A stretch of DNA of 64,000 bases, taken from NCBI RefSeq assembly GCF_900108955.1, contig NZ_FNYA01000002.1, positions 558,001 to 622,000 on the forward strand, in the 5' to 3' direction. The notes beneath the pieces were generated by a model, which had not been told where the DNA came from, ran no database searches, and worked only from the letters and a program-made list of their open reading frames with translations. The translations under genes were made by a program, and so were the position numbers. The DNA comes from Flavobacterium terrigena (lineage in GTDB: Bacteria > Bacteroidota > Bacteroidia > Flavobacteriales > Flavobacteriaceae). Shown piece by piece: positions 8,677-18,059 of this stretch (position 1 is the first letter of the stretch; each line of letters opens with the position of its first letter).

Positions 8677-10776
8677 TTACTTCACACTTTTAATTCCCAT
8701 ATTGAACAAAGTAAATGCTTGAATATCTACTTGTTCGTTGATAATTGCTTCCGTTGATTTTCCTGCACCATGACCAGCATTGACATCAATTCGAATTAAA
8801 ACTGGATTAGTTCCTTGTTGTTTCTCTTGCAATTCTGCAGCAAATTTAAAACTATGCGCTGGCACTACTCTATCATCATGATCACCAGTTGTCACTAAAG
8901 TTGCTGGATATTCTATTTTTTTTACGTTATGAACTGGTGAATAATTTTTGATATAATTGAACATTTCTTCACTTTGTTCTGCTGTTCCATAATCGTATGC
9001 CCAACCAGCACCTGCTGTAAATGTATGGTAACGTAACATATCTAAAACTCCAACTGCAGGCAACGCCACTTTAAATAAATCCGGACGTTGTAACATGGTT
9101 GCTCCAACTAACAAACCACCATTCGAACCACCTTTGATTGCTAAATATTGAGATGACGTATATTTTTGAGCGATTAAATATTCTGCAGCGACAATGAAAT
9201 CATCAAACACATTTTGCTTTTTCAATTGTGTTCCAGCATCATGCCATTTTTTTCCATATTCTCCACCACCACGTAAATTAGCTACAACATAAACACCACC
9301 ATTTTCTAACCAAACGGCATTTGCAATACTAAAAGCCGGTGTTAAACTGATATTAAAACCTCCGTAACCATATAAAATAGTTGGATTTTTCCCATTTAAT
9401 TTCAGCCCTTTTTTGTGTGTGATAATCATTGGAATTTTAGTTCCATCTTTTGAAGTATAAAACACTTGCTTCGACTCGTATTCATCAGAATTAAAATCTA
9501 CTTTCGGTTTTTCATAAACAGAAGACTTTCCTGATTTCACATCAAAAGAATAAACTGAACTAGGTGTCGTATAATTTGTAAAAGTATAGTACAATATTTT
9601 TTCTTCTTTTTTTCCTCCGAAACCACTCGCCGTTCCAATTCCAGGTAATTTTACTTCCGAAATTAAAGCACCATCATAATTATATTGTTTCACCACAGAA
9701 ATAGCATCTTTCATATAATTAGCAAAAATAAATCCGCCACCAGTTGAAATAGATAAAACATTTTCCGTTTCAGGAATTACATCAACCCAATTTGTTAATT
9801 CAGGTTTATTTGCATCAATAATCATTAATTTTTTATTTGGTGCGTTGTTATTTGTAGTCACATATAATTTACTTCCGCGATTATCAATAACATCATAATC
9901 ATGAAACATATTGTTGACTAAAATTTGTACTTCAAACTTTGGTTTCGTTAAATCTACCAAATACAATTCGTTTGAACTTGTTGCATTTGCAGCAGTAATT
10001 ACCAAGTATCTATTATCTTCTGTTACACCGCCACCAACATATCTTCTTTTAATATCAGCACCAAAAACAACTTTATCTTCAGATTGAGCCGTTCCTAATT
10101 TGTGATAATATAATTTATGTTGATCTGTTTTTGCAGACAATTCGCTTCCCGTTGGTTTATCGTAACTTGAATAATAAAAACCTTCATTTTTATACCAAGA
10201 AATACCGCTGAACTTAACATCTACAATAGTTTCACCAATTTTTTCTTTTGTAACCGCATTTAATACAATTACTTTTCTCCAATCTGAACCGGCTTCTGAA
10301 ATTTGATACGCCACTAAACTTCCATCTTGTGTAAAATTAGTTCCGGCTAAAGAAGTTGTACCATCTTTAGAAAAAGTATTCGGATCTAAAAAAACTTCTT
10401 CTTTTCCAGAAGCGTCTTTTCTAAATAAAACAGATTGATTTTGAAGTCCGTTATTTTTATAGAAATACGTATATTTTCCCTCCACAAATGGCGCAGAAAT
10501 TTTTTCGTAATTCCATAACTTTTCCATTCTAGTTTTAATGTTTTTACGGAATGGAATTTGGTCTAAATAGTTATACGTAACCACGTTTTCTGCTTTTACC
10601 CAACTTTCTGTTTCGGCACTTCTATCGTCTTCAAGCCAATGATAAGCGTCAATAACTTCTGTATTAAAATAAACATCTTTATGGTCTATTTTCTTGGTTT
10701 TTGGATAGGTAATTTTATTTTGAGCCATAATTCCGACTGAACTAATTAAAGTTGCAAAAATGATTGTTTTTTTCAT
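8677..10776 (-). CDS. Prolyl oligopeptidase family serine peptidase (S9A)
   Basis: This 699-residue enzyme carries a signal peptide (about 1-18, ending IMAQ) and is probably periplasmic. Residues about 20-430 form the beta-propeller that limits access of peptides to the active site, and about 430-699 the alpha/beta hydrolase domain. The nucleophile elbow GGSNGG is near residue 550, the catalytic Asp is in TGDHDDRVVP near 638, and the His is in NAGHGAGK near 671, so the triad is complete. The family cleaves short peptides after proline. It lies 38 bases after the TonB receptor gene on the same strand; TATATTTG at 10802-10809 (minus) could give it its own promoter. Confidence 0.94.
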   Translation of the reverse strand: MKKTIIFATLISSVGIMAQNKITYPKTKKIDHKDVYFNTEVIDAYHWLEDDRSAETESWVKAENVVTYNYLDQIPFRKNIKTRMEKLWNYEKISAPFVEGKYTYFYKNNGLQNQSVLFRKDASGKEEVFLDPNTFSKDGTTSLAGTNFTQDGSLVAYQISEAGSDWRKVIVLNAVTKEKIGETIVDVKFSGISWYKNEGFYYSSYDKPTGSELSAKTDQHKLYYHKLGTAQSEDKVVFGADIKRRYVGGGVTEDNRYLVITAANATSSNELYLVDLTKPKFEVQILVNNMFHDYDVIDNRGSKLYVTTNNNAPNKKLMIIDANKPELTNWVDVIPETENVLSISTGGGFIFANYMKDAISVVKQYNYDGALISEVKLPGIGTASGFGGKKEEKILYYTFTNYTTPSSVYSFDVKSGKSSVYEKPKVDFNSDEYESKQVFYTSKDGTKIPMIITHKKGLKLNGKNPTILYGYGGFNISLTPAFSIANAVWLENGGVYVVANLRGGGEYGKKWHDAGTQLKKQNVFDDFIVAAEYLIAQKYTSSQYLAIKGGSNGGLLVGATMLQRPDLFKVALPAVGVLDMLRYHTFTAGAGWAYDYGTAEQSEEMFNYIKNYSPVHNVKKIEYPATLVTTGDHDDRVVPAHSFKFAAELQEKQQGTNPVLIRIDVNAGHGAGKSTEAIINEQVDIQAFTLFNMGIKSVK

Positions 10777-10814
10777 CTGTTAGTAGTTTTTTGTTGTGTT
10801 ACAAATATATAATT

Positions 10815-13025
10815 CTACAAATTAAAATTTACACCTAAAATTATATTTCTTCCCATATTGTAAATTCCATCTGCTTTTAAACGAGATAAATGTGCTACAT
10901 ATTCTTTATTTAATAAGTTTGTAGCTGTAAAATATATGTTAAATTTCGATTTTTTCAACTGAATATCTGTCCCAATTCCTGAAGAAAGCAATAAATAATC
11001 ATTGGTTTTGGTTTCAAATTCGCCAATTTTATTTTGATTAAACGTGTAATTTGCTTGCAAGAAAACAAAGCTATTTTTTATACTTTTCGACACATCGAAA
11101 TTAGCTCTAAAGTTATTTTTCCATTGATTTGCTGGAATTAAAGGCAAACTCGATTTGTTGTCTAATTCCCCAATTACCATTTCATAACTACTCGTCATGT
11201 GTAACCAATCCATTTCATGTAAATGCAAGTGAATTCCAGCTTCACCACCATATAAAGTCGCATTATTTTGCAAATAATCATAAACAAAATTATCGTCAAT
11301 TACATTTCCGTTTGGCGAAATAAAAATATAATTGTTGATCTTATTATAAAATCCGTTCGCAAAAAAATCAAAATGTTCCGCATTATAATCGACATTCAAA
11401 TCCACTTGAAAATTTTGCTCGTTTTTTAAGTTGCCATTTCCAATTTCATAACGATTACTTCCTTCGTGCACACCATTTGAAGATAATTCAGATAAGTTTG
11501 GCGCTCTGAAACCTGTTGCGACGTTAATTCGAGATGTGATTTTTTCGGTAATTTGTGTTTTAAATCCTAATGAAGCATTAATACTTTCAAAATCTTTATC
11601 TAATTTTTGAAAAGAACCTTCTGTGCCAATATCTCCAAATTCTTGGATATTTACGTTTCTAAAATCGTATCGTACACCAAATTGCAACAGATTTTTATTG
11701 AATTTATATTGCGAAGTTCCAAAGAAACCAATATCTGCAATTTTAGCATCTGGAATCAATCTTTCTTCTCCGAAATTTCTGTTTTTCTGGTTCATTCCTT
11801 GAAAACCAATTATTGTTTCAAAATTTCCAAAATGAGGTAAATAATATTTCACGTTATAATTGAAGGTTTTCAATTTCATAAAAAGTGCGATTTCATCAGC
11901 ACCTTCTAATTCTTTTCTATCGTTAAAAACATAACCAGCAGTTGCTTCTAATTTCGAATTTTTAAAGAATACTTTCTGATTGAAACTCAACAAATGATTT
12001 TCGATTTTCTGACTTGGAAATAAAGGCGTTCTGAATTTAGAATCTTCGATATCTTCTTCGGGTAAACCTAAATTTAAATCGTTATAATTGTAACGAAAAT
12101 CGGCTACGTATCGCGAAGTCGCAAAAGAAGTTCCAACTTTAAAATCTTTTTCAATGAAACGTGTATTCACAACTGATTCCCCATTTGGTGTTTTATAATC
12201 GGCGTGAGTCGTGTAATTATTTTGGACTAAAAACTTAAATTTATCTTCCGAAGTTTTTAACGTTACCGAACTATTAGAACCTTGTGTATTGCTATTTACA
12301 ACCTGATTTACGGACAATTCTGTTTTATTATTTGCGGCGTATTTTTCTGGATTGAAATACAAAACGCCGCCCATCGCATCCGAGCCATATAATAAAGAAG
12401 CTGGACCTTTTATGATTTCCACACTTTCTTGTCCGTTTGCATTTAATCCTAAACCGTGTTCTTCTCCAAATTGTTGATTTTCCAATCGGATGCCTTGTGC
12501 GTAAGTTAAAACTCTGTTTCCGCTTAATCCACGAATAACAGGTTTTCCGATTGAAACTCCAGTCGAAACTACACTTACGCCTGGATTTGTCGCCAAAGCA
12601 TCTGATAAATTAATAGCGCCGGAATTTTGGATTTGTTTTAGATTAATATGGTCAATTTTTACCACATTTTCATTTTGTGTTTTATTGAAAACAGAAGAAA
12701 CTAAAATTTCATCGATATGATGATGTTCTTCTTCTAAAACAATATCAAGTGTTTTTTGTTCTTCTTTTCCGACTGAAATTTGTTCGGATTTAATTTCGAA
12801 TTTATCTTTTTTGAAAATTAAAGTCCATTTTCCAATAGGTAGATTCTTGATTTCAAACTGTCCGTTTTCGTTAGATTTCGTATGAATATTAGCATCTGAA
12901 ACTGAAATTTCAACATTATAAATTGCTTCATTATTTTCGTTTTTTATGGTTCCAGAAATGGAATTTTGAGCAAAGCCCATACTTGTAAAGCCCATCAAAA
13001 TGATGAGAAAAATATATTTTTTCAT
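10815..13025 (-). CDS. TonB-dependent outer-membrane receptor, probably for a metal or metal chelate
   Basis: A 736-residue outer-membrane protein. In order: signal peptide (1-19), a carboxypeptidase-regulatory-like beta-sandwich (about 20-95) typical of Bacteroidota receptors, a His-rich linker (EEHHHIDE), a plug domain (about 105-225) with PVIRGLSGNRVL and GPASLLYGSDAMGGV, and a beta-barrel ending in the usual aromatic/Leu terminus (ILGVNFNL). It couples to TonB/ExbBD to import a substrate. The linker histidines and the small His/Cys-rich protein encoded just upstream (13170-13514) suggest a metal such as zinc or copper; this is inference from context. A siderophore or other ligand is possible. 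Confidence 0.9.
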   Translation of the reverse strand: MKKYIFLIILMGFTSMGFAQNSISGTIKNENNEAIYNVEISVSDANIHTKSNENGQFEIKNLPIGKWTLIFKKDKFEIKSEQISVGKEEQKTLDIVLEEEHHHIDEILVSSVFNKTQNENVVKIDHINLKQIQNSGAINLSDALATNPGVSVVSTGVSIGKPVIRGLSGNRVLTYAQGIRLENQQFGEEHGLGLNANGQESVEIIKGPASLLYGSDAMGGVLYFNPEKYAANNKTELSVNQVVNSNTQGSNSSVTLKTSEDKFKFLVQNNYTTHADYKTPNGESVVNTRFIEKDFKVGTSFATSRYVADFRYNYNDLNLGLPEEDIEDSKFRTPLFPSQKIENHLLSFNQKVFFKNSKLEATAGYVFNDRKELEGADEIALFMKLKTFNYNVKYYLPHFGNFETIIGFQGMNQKNRNFGEERLIPDAKIADIGFFGTSQYKFNKNLLQFGVRYDFRNVNIQEFGDIGTEGSFQKLDKDFESINASLGFKTQITEKITSRINVATGFRAPNLSELSSNGVHEGSNRYEIGNGNLKNEQNFQVDLNVDYNAEHFDFFANGFYNKINNYIFISPNGNVIDDNFVYDYLQNNATLYGGEAGIHLHLHEMDWLHMTSSYEMVIGELDNKSSLPLIPANQWKNNFRANFDVSKSIKNSFVFLQANYTFNQNKIGEFETKTNDYLLLSSGIGTDIQLKKSKFNIYFTATNLLNKEYVAHLSRLKADGIYNMGRNIILGVNFNL

Positions 13026-13141
13026 TTTTGTAAAGTTTAAATTTAATGTAATAGAAATATTTTAAACACAGATTTCACAGATTAGCACAAATAAAATATT
13101 TGAGTAATGAGTGTTTTTTGTTTTAATAAATCAAAAGAAAG

Positions 13142-13162
13142 ATTCTGAATCAAGTTCAGAAT
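13142..13162. repeat. REP-like hairpin in the receptor operon spacer
   Basis: An 8-bp perfect inverted repeat (13142-13149 and 13155-13162) with loop TCAAG, followed by GACA. Sequences of the form TCTGAA-x-AAGTTCAGAATGAC are, from memory, common intergenic palindromes in Bacteroidota. It lies 8 bases after the stop of the small His-rich gene on the minus strand and could reduce read-through to the receptor gene. Confidence 0.5.
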
Positions 13163-13169
13163 GACAAAT

Positions 13170-13514
13170 TTAAACTACAGGCGGACCTCGATGAGAGAAA
13201 CATAAAAATTCCTTTTCTTTTACGATAGATTCGTAAGTATTAGAAAAATGGAATTTTGGTTGTGGAGAAAATAAATGAACTACATAAATATCTTCCGCTA
13301 AAAACGCTGCGAATTGAAAATCACAGACCGGACAATCTTCATGATTATCTTGTGAAAATTGTGTTTTAGAAGTGTTTTTATGAGCTATTTCATCATGAGA
13401 ATGATGTTGATGTGCTTCATCCGTAAAAATGTGCAACGATTGATAGCATATAGCAAAAAGAATTGCCAAAGCCATTAATATATTCGTTTTTACATGATTT
13501 TTTGAAACATTCAT
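13170..13514 (-). CDS. Small His-rich, CPxC-containing membrane-anchored protein
   Basis: The 114-residue product has one N-terminal hydrophobic segment (about 11-28) that may be a signal anchor, then HQHHSHDEIAH (about 36-46), the motif DCPVCDFQFA (about 60-69), and a C-terminus HRGPPVV. Such short proteins upstream of TonB receptors in Bacteroidota are usually annotated as hypothetical; the His cluster plus CPxC suggests binding of a soft metal in the periplasm. It lies 144 bases before the TonB receptor on the same strand. No enzyme domain is recognised. Confidence 0.7.
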   Translation of the reverse strand: MNVSKNHVKTNILMALAILFAICYQSLHIFTDEAHQHHSHDEIAHKNTSKTQFSQDNHEDCPVCDFQFAAFLAEDIYVVHLFSPQPKFHFSNTYESIVKEKEFLCFSHRGPPVV

Positions 13515-13564
13515 TTTGCGAAAATAATCATTTTCTAATTAAAAAATGTTAAAAAAATTACATA

Positions 13565-13594
13565 AAAAAGAGCTTTAAAATTAAAGCTCTTTTT
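13565..13594 (-). terminator. Rho-independent terminator of asd
   Basis: A perfect 14-bp inverted repeat (13565-13578 and 13581-13594) whose minus-strand transcript ends in a U-run. It begins 18 bases beyond the asd stop codon and separates asd from the small His-rich gene. Confidence 0.8.
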
Positions 13595-13611
13595 AAAACA
13601 TTTATTTGATC

Positions 13612-14601
13612 TTACACCAAATTATTCTTAACTAGATATTCAGCAATTTGAACTGTGTTTGTAGCTGCTCCTTTACGTAAATTATCAGCAACAATCCATA
13701 AATTTAATGTATTTGGCTGACTTCCATCTCTACGGATTCTTCCAACGAAAACATCATCTTTACCTTCTGCATAAAATGGCATTGGATATGTAAAAGTATC
13801 TAAATTATCTTGAACTGTAATTCCAGGTGTGTTGTGTAAAATTGTACGTACTTCGTTCACATCAAAATCGTTATGAAATTCTACGTTTACTGCTTCACTA
13901 TGTCCACCAACAACTGGAATTCTAACAGCAGTTGCCGTAACACCAATCGTTTTATCGTTTAAGATTTTTTGTGTTTCACGAACCAATTTCATTTCTTCTT
14001 TGGTATAATCGTTATCTTCAAAAACATCACATTGTGGAATTGCATTTCTGTGAATTTGGTATTTGTAAGCCATTTCGCCTTTAATACCTGCATATTCGTT
14101 TTCTAATTGTTGCACACCTTTTACACCTGTTCCAGTGATAGATTGGTAAGTTGAAACAATTACACGTTTGATTTTATATTTCTTATGTAATGGTGCTAAA
14201 GCCATCACTAATTGAATTGTAGAACAATTCGCATTTGGAATAATTTTATCGTCTTTCGTTAAGATATCCGCATTGATTTCTGGAACCACTAATTTCTTAG
14301 TTTCGTCCATTCTCCAAGCTGAAGAATTATCAATAACTGTAGTTCCAGCTGCAGCAAATTTTGGCGCCCAAGCTAAAGAAGTTTCTCCTCCTGCAGAAAA
14401 CAAAGCAATATCTGCTTTCATATCTACAGCTGTCTGCAAACCAACAACTTTATATTTTTTCCCGTCGAATTCAATTTCCTTACCAACAGATTTTTCTGAG
14501 GCAACAGGAATTAATTCCGTAACTGGAAAATTTCTTTCTTTTAATATTTGAAGCATTACTTCTCCCACCATTCCAGTGGCTCCAACAACGGCTACTTTCA
14601 T
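13612..14601 (-). CDS. asd: Aspartate-semialdehyde dehydrogenase
   Basis: The 329-residue cytoplasmic enzyme reduces aspartyl phosphate to aspartate semialdehyde with NADPH, the branch point to lysine/diaminopimelate, threonine and methionine. The N-terminal Rossmann motif VVGATGMVGE (3-12), the active-site cysteine in PNANCSTIQ (about 122-130) and the catalytic region with GGHSEAVNVEF (about 237-247) are all visible. The length is typical. It is a single-gene unit flanked by terminators on both sides. On the minus strand TACTTTTG at 14630-14637, 28 bases ahead of the ATG, fits the -7 consensus. Confidence 0.97.
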   Translation of the reverse strand: MKVAVVGATGMVGEVMLQILKERNFPVTELIPVASEKSVGKEIEFDGKKYKVVGLQTAVDMKADIALFSAGGETSLAWAPKFAAAGTTVIDNSSAWRMDETKKLVVPEINADILTKDDKIIPNANCSTIQLVMALAPLHKKYKIKRVIVSTYQSITGTGVKGVQQLENEYAGIKGEMAYKYQIHRNAIPQCDVFEDNDYTKEEMKLVRETQKILNDKTIGVTATAVRIPVVGGHSEAVNVEFHNDFDVNEVRTILHNTPGITVQDNLDTFTYPMPFYAEGKDDVFVGRIRRDGSQPNTLNLWIVADNLRKGAATNTVQIAEYLVKNNLV

Positions 14602-14629
14602 TTGTTTAAATTTTATTTTTTTAGCACTG

Positions 14630-14637
14630 CAAAAGTA
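14630..14637 (-). promoter_or_regulatory. -7 element of asd
   Basis: On the minus strand this reads TACTTTTG, matching TAnnTTTG, 28 bases before the asd ATG. No clear -33 TTG is found at 19-21 bases. Confidence 0.4.
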
Positions 14638-14682
14638 TAAAACTTATCGCTAACATTTTTAACTAAAAAAGTTAATAATCAT

Positions 14683-14705
14683 AAAAAAACTGCCCGAAAG
14701 CAGTT
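14683..14705 (-). terminator. Rho-independent terminator of the TlpA-like gene
   Basis: A 6-bp GC-containing stem (14688-14693 and 14700-14705) followed on the minus strand by seven T. It starts 17 bases after the stop of the thioredoxin-like gene. Confidence 0.7.
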
Positions 14706-14722
14706 CTTTTATTTTTGAGTTA

Positions 14723-15718
14723 TTACTTTACTAATGAGTCTAATAAAGTCACTAATTCTGGTGATGATGGTCTTGGTGCATCAGCACTTACAATTTTTCC
14801 TTCTGGACTAATTAAGATAAATCTTGGTATACCATTAATTTTATATCCTTGAACGAAATCAGATTTCCAATCTTTATCTGCTAATAATTGAATTCCACCT
14901 AAGTTTTTATCTGTAACAAATTTGTTCCATTTTTCTTTGTCTTTCATTACATCAACAGAAATACTTACGAATTCGATATTTTTCCCGTGATAAGCTTCTT
15001 CTGTTTTTTGTAAAAAAGGAATCTCTTGACGACAAGGTCCACACCATGTAGCCCAAACATCAATATACACATATTTCCCTTTTAAACTTTCTAAAGAAGT
15101 TAATCCACCTTTATGATTTTCGAAATTAAATGAAGGCGAAGCTGTTCCGTTCAATTTTTTTAATTCAAAACTAGAAGCTAAATATTGAACCATTCCTTTC
15201 ATACCATTTTCTACATCTGTTTTGTATTTCGTTACAAAACCTGCATCTAAATCTTTAGGCATAGCTGCGAAAATGCTTTCTTTATATTTAGCAACTTCTA
15301 CATTTAACGCGTCTAAATTTTCAGCCTTCATCATTGGTTCCATCTTAGATTGATCAGCCTGTTTTAAAGTTTCAGCAGCTAAAAAAGTATTTTCATTTGC
15401 GCCTTTTCCTTTAAATTTAATCGTATTATCAAAATCTTTATAATCTAAAGCAACTTGAATATCAGTTGTGTTTGTTAAATATAAATCCGCATATTGCTCA
15501 TCTACTTCCAACTTAAACATACCGTCTGTAACTTTAAAAGTTGAATTAAAATTCCCTTTTTTATCAGCTACAATCATTTGACTAAAACCTCTTGATTTTA
15601 CATAAATGGTATCTGTTGGCTTGTTCGCAATTTTTGCTGAAAATTTTACTTGAGCGCTTGCTGTTAAAGAAAAAACTCCCGCTAATACTGCAATTAAAAA
15701 TGTTTTGTTTTGTGTCAT
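14723..15718 (-). CDS. TlpA-like periplasmic thiol-disulfide oxidoreductase with DUF4369 domain
   Basis: This 331-residue protein has a signal peptide (about 1-22, ending ASAQ). Residues about 23-110 resemble the DUF4369 N-terminal domain often found in Bacteroidota thioredoxins, about 110-185 is a helical linker, and about 195-331 is an AhpC/TSA-Redoxin fold with the active site WATWCGPCRQE and the cis-proline loop INGIPRF. It probably reduces or isomerises disulfides in the periplasm, for example in cytochrome maturation; the exact partner is unknown. It is a single-gene unit. Confidence 0.92.
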   Translation of the reverse strand: MTQNKTFLIAVLAGVFSLTASAQVKFSAKIANKPTDTIYVKSRGFSQMIVADKKGNFNSTFKVTDGMFKLEVDEQYADLYLTNTTDIQVALDYKDFDNTIKFKGKGANENTFLAAETLKQADQSKMEPMMKAENLDALNVEVAKYKESIFAAMPKDLDAGFVTKYKTDVENGMKGMVQYLASSFELKKLNGTASPSFNFENHKGGLTSLESLKGKYVYIDVWATWCGPCRQEIPFLQKTEEAYHGKNIEFVSISVDVMKDKEKWNKFVTDKNLGGIQLLADKDWKSDFVQGYKINGIPRFILISPEGKIVSADAPRPSSPELVTLLDSLVK

Positions 15719-15829
15719 TTTAGTTATTTTTAAAATATAAAGCGTAAATATAAAAGTTTTATAAATATAATTACCTAAAAAATTGTTAAGATTATTAGCC
15801 TTTAAACTTAATAAAATTTAAAATTATTA

Positions 15830-15837
15830 TACTTTTG
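15830..15837 (+). promoter_or_regulatory. -7 element of aspS
   Basis: TACTTTTG matches TAnnTTTG and ends 16 bases before the aspS ATG. The -33 element is weak. Confidence 0.45.
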
Positions 15838-15853
15838 CAAAAAATAAAAAACA

Positions 15854-17608
15854 ATGTTTAGAAGTTTTACTTGTGGCGAATTAAATGCTACACATATTAA
15901 TCAGGAAGTTACATTAGCAGGTTGGGTTCAAAAAACACGTGATAAAGGATTTATGATTTGGATTGATTTGCGTGACCGATATGGAATTACACAATTAATT
16001 TTAGACGAAACCAGAACCGACAAAGCTATTTTTGATAAAGCAAAATCTTTAGGTCGTGAATTTGTAGTTCAAGTAAAAGGTACTGTAATTGAGCGTGAAT
16101 CTAAAAACAAAAACATACCAACTGGTGATATTGAAATTTTAGTTTCTGAATTAACGATTCTAAACGATTCATTAACGCCTCCATTCACTATTGAAGATGA
16201 AACGGACGGTGGTGAAGACATCAGAATGAAATATCGTTATTTAGATATTCGTAGAAATCCAGTTAAAAACAGTTTATTATTCCGTCATAAAGTGGCACAA
16301 GAAGTAAGAAACTATTTATCTAACCAAGGTTTTTGTGAAGTTGAAACGCCATATTTAATTAAATCTACTCCAGAAGGTGCGCGTGATTTCGTAGTGCCAA
16401 GTAGAATGAACGAAGGACAATTTTACGCGTTACCACAATCGCCACAAACTTTCAAACAATTATTGATGGTTGGTGGAATGGATAAATATTTCCAAATTGT
16501 GAAATGTTTCCGTGATGAAGATTTACGTGCCGATAGACAACCAGAATTTACACAAATTGACTGCGAAATGGCTTTCGTAGAACAAGAAGATATTTTAAAT
16601 CAGTTTGAAGGATTAACCCGTCATTTATTGAAAGAAGTTAAAGGAATTGAAGTTGAAAAATTTCCTCGTATTACTTACGATTACGCCATGAAAACGTATG
16701 GTAATGACAAACCAGATATTCGTTTCGGAATGGAATTTGGTGAATTAAACGAAGTAACAAAACATAAAGATTTCCCAGTATTTAACGCTGCTGAATTTGT
16801 AGTTGGAATTGCCGCTCCAGGTTGTGCATCATATACTAGAAAAGAAATTGATGCTTTAATTGATTGGGTAAAACGCCCTCAAATTGGCGCAACAGGAATG
16901 ATTTATTGTAAATATGAATTAGACGGAAGTTTAAAATCATCTGTAGATAAATTTTTCGATCAAAAAGACTTAAAAAAATGGGCAGAAATTACTGGTGCAA
17001 AACCTGGTGATATGATATTTGTTTTATGTGGAAATACAGATAAAACAAGAACACAACTTTCTGCATTACGTATGGAATTAGCAACGCGTTTAGGATTGAG
17101 AAATCCGGATGTATTTGCACCTCTTTGGGTTTTAGATTTCCCTTTATTAGAATGGGATGAAGAATCTGAAAGATATCATGCGATGCACCACCCATTCACT
17201 TCTCCAAAACCAGAAGATATGCATTTAATTACTACCGATCCAGGTAAAATTAGAGCCAACGCTTACGATATGGTTTTAAACGGAAATGAAATTGGCGGTG
17301 GCTCGATTCGTATTCACGATAGAGATTTACAAGCTAGAATGTTCGAATTATTAGGTTTCTCAAAAGAAGAAGCAGAAAATCAATTTGGTTTCTTAATGAG
17401 TGCTTTCCAATACGGTGCACCACCACACGGAGGTTTAGCTTTTGGATTGGACAGATTGGTTGCCATCTTAGGCGGACAAGAGACTATCAGAGACTTTATT
17501 GCCTTCCCAAAAAACAATTCTGGAAGAGATGTTATGATTGATGCGCCTTCTGCAATTGACGACAAACAATTAGAAGAATTAAGCATCAAGTTAAATATCA
17601 CAAAATAA
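15854..17608 (+). CDS. aspS: Aspartyl-tRNA synthetase
   Basis: The 584-residue class II synthetase charges tRNA-Asp. In order: an OB-fold anticodon-binding domain (about 1-110, with [19 protein letters not shown]), the catalytic core with motif 2 [18 protein letters not shown] (about 218-235), the bacterial GAD insertion (about 285-405), and motif 3 near the C-terminus ([14 protein letters not shown], about 522-535). The length is close to E. coli AspRS (590). Whether it is discriminating or also charges tRNA-Asn cannot be decided here. It has its own -7 element. Confidence 0.97.
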   Translation: MFRSFTCGELNATHINQEVTLAGWVQKTRDKGFMIWIDLRDRYGITQLILDETRTDKAIFDKAKSLGREFVVQVKGTVIERESKNKNIPTGDIEILVSELTILNDSLTPPFTIEDETDGGEDIRMKYRYLDIRRNPVKNSLLFRHKVAQEVRNYLSNQGFCEVETPYLIKSTPEGARDFVVPSRMNEGQFYALPQSPQTFKQLLMVGGMDKYFQIVKCFRDEDLRADRQPEFTQIDCEMAFVEQEDILNQFEGLTRHLLKEVKGIEVEKFPRITYDYAMKTYGNDKPDIRFGMEFGELNEVTKHKDFPVFNAAEFVVGIAAPGCASYTRKEIDALIDWVKRPQIGATGMIYCKYELDGSLKSSVDKFFDQKDLKKWAEITGAKPGDMIFVLCGNTDKTRTQLSALRMELATRLGLRNPDVFAPLWVLDFPLLEWDEESERYHAMHHPFTSPKPEDMHLITTDPGKIRANAYDMVLNGNEIGGGSIRIHDRDLQARMFELLGFSKEEAENQFGFLMSAFQYGAPPHGGLAFGLDRLVAILGGQETIRDFIAFPKNNSGRDVMIDAPSAIDDKQLEELSIKLNITK

Positions 17609-17620
17609 AATCACAATTTT

Positions 17621-17651
17621 CTTGCTTGTGTCGAATAAATTTATATATTTG
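17621..17651 (+). promoter_or_regulatory. Promoter of the cold-shock gene
   Basis: CTTG (17621-17624), a 19-base spacer and TATATTTG (17644-17651) give a full match to the Bacteroidota housekeeping promoter (TTG, 19-21, TAnnTTTG). The predicted transcription start near 17657 leaves a leader of about 24 bases. Confidence 0.7.
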
Positions 17652-17680
17652 CTCATTATTAATAATTAAATACGCATATA

Positions 17681-17881
17681 ATGCAAACAGGAACAGTAAA
17701 ATTCTTCAATGAAACTAAAGGTTTTGGTTTCATCACTAACGAAGATACAGGTAAGGACATTTTTGTTCACGCTACAGGAATCAAGGTTGAAAACTTAAAC
17801 GAAGGAGACCGTGTTAGTTACGAAGAAGAAGAAGGAAGAAAAGGAATTGTAGCAACGAATGTTGTAATATTAAACGATTAA
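17681..17881 (+). CDS. Cold-shock domain protein
   Basis: This 66-residue protein is a single cold-shock domain that binds single-stranded RNA/DNA and can act as an RNA chaperone. RNP1 (KGFGFIT, about 13-19) and RNP2 (DIFVHATGI, about 25-33) are both intact. The length equals typical CspA-type proteins. It has its own promoter and a strong terminator. The leader is short, so the long cold-responsive 5' UTR seen for E. coli cspA appears absent. Confidence 0.95.
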   Translation: MQTGTVKFFNETKGFGFITNEDTGKDIFVHATGIKVENLNEGDRVSYEEEEGRKGIVATNVVILND

Positions 17882-17894
17882 TTTATTACCGTCT

Positions 17895-17926
17895 AAAAAC
17901 GCTCCCCATAAAGGAGCGTTTTTTTT
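17895..17926 (+). terminator. Rho-independent terminator of the cold-shock gene
   Basis: An 11-bp stem (17895-17905 and 17913-17923) with loop CCATAAA runs straight into a T-tract. It starts 13 bases after the stop codon. Confidence 0.9.
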
Positions 17927-18002
17927 GTGCCTTATTTTTTATTTAGAATGATTATAAATGTATTCATTTTAATGAAATTACTATTCTTATTAGAGTTTAA
18001 AT

Positions 18003-18033
18003 TTTGATAATACCACAATACAAATTATTTTTG
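18003..18033 (+). promoter_or_regulatory. Promoter of the nuo operon
   Basis: TTTG (18003-18006), a 19-base spacer and TATTTTTG (18026-18033) match the Bacteroidota consensus on both elements. It is 26 bases before the nuoA ATG and is the only good candidate in the cold-shock/nuoA interval. Confidence 0.75.
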
Positions 18034-18059
18034 TAGCTATTTTCAAATCAACACTAAAA

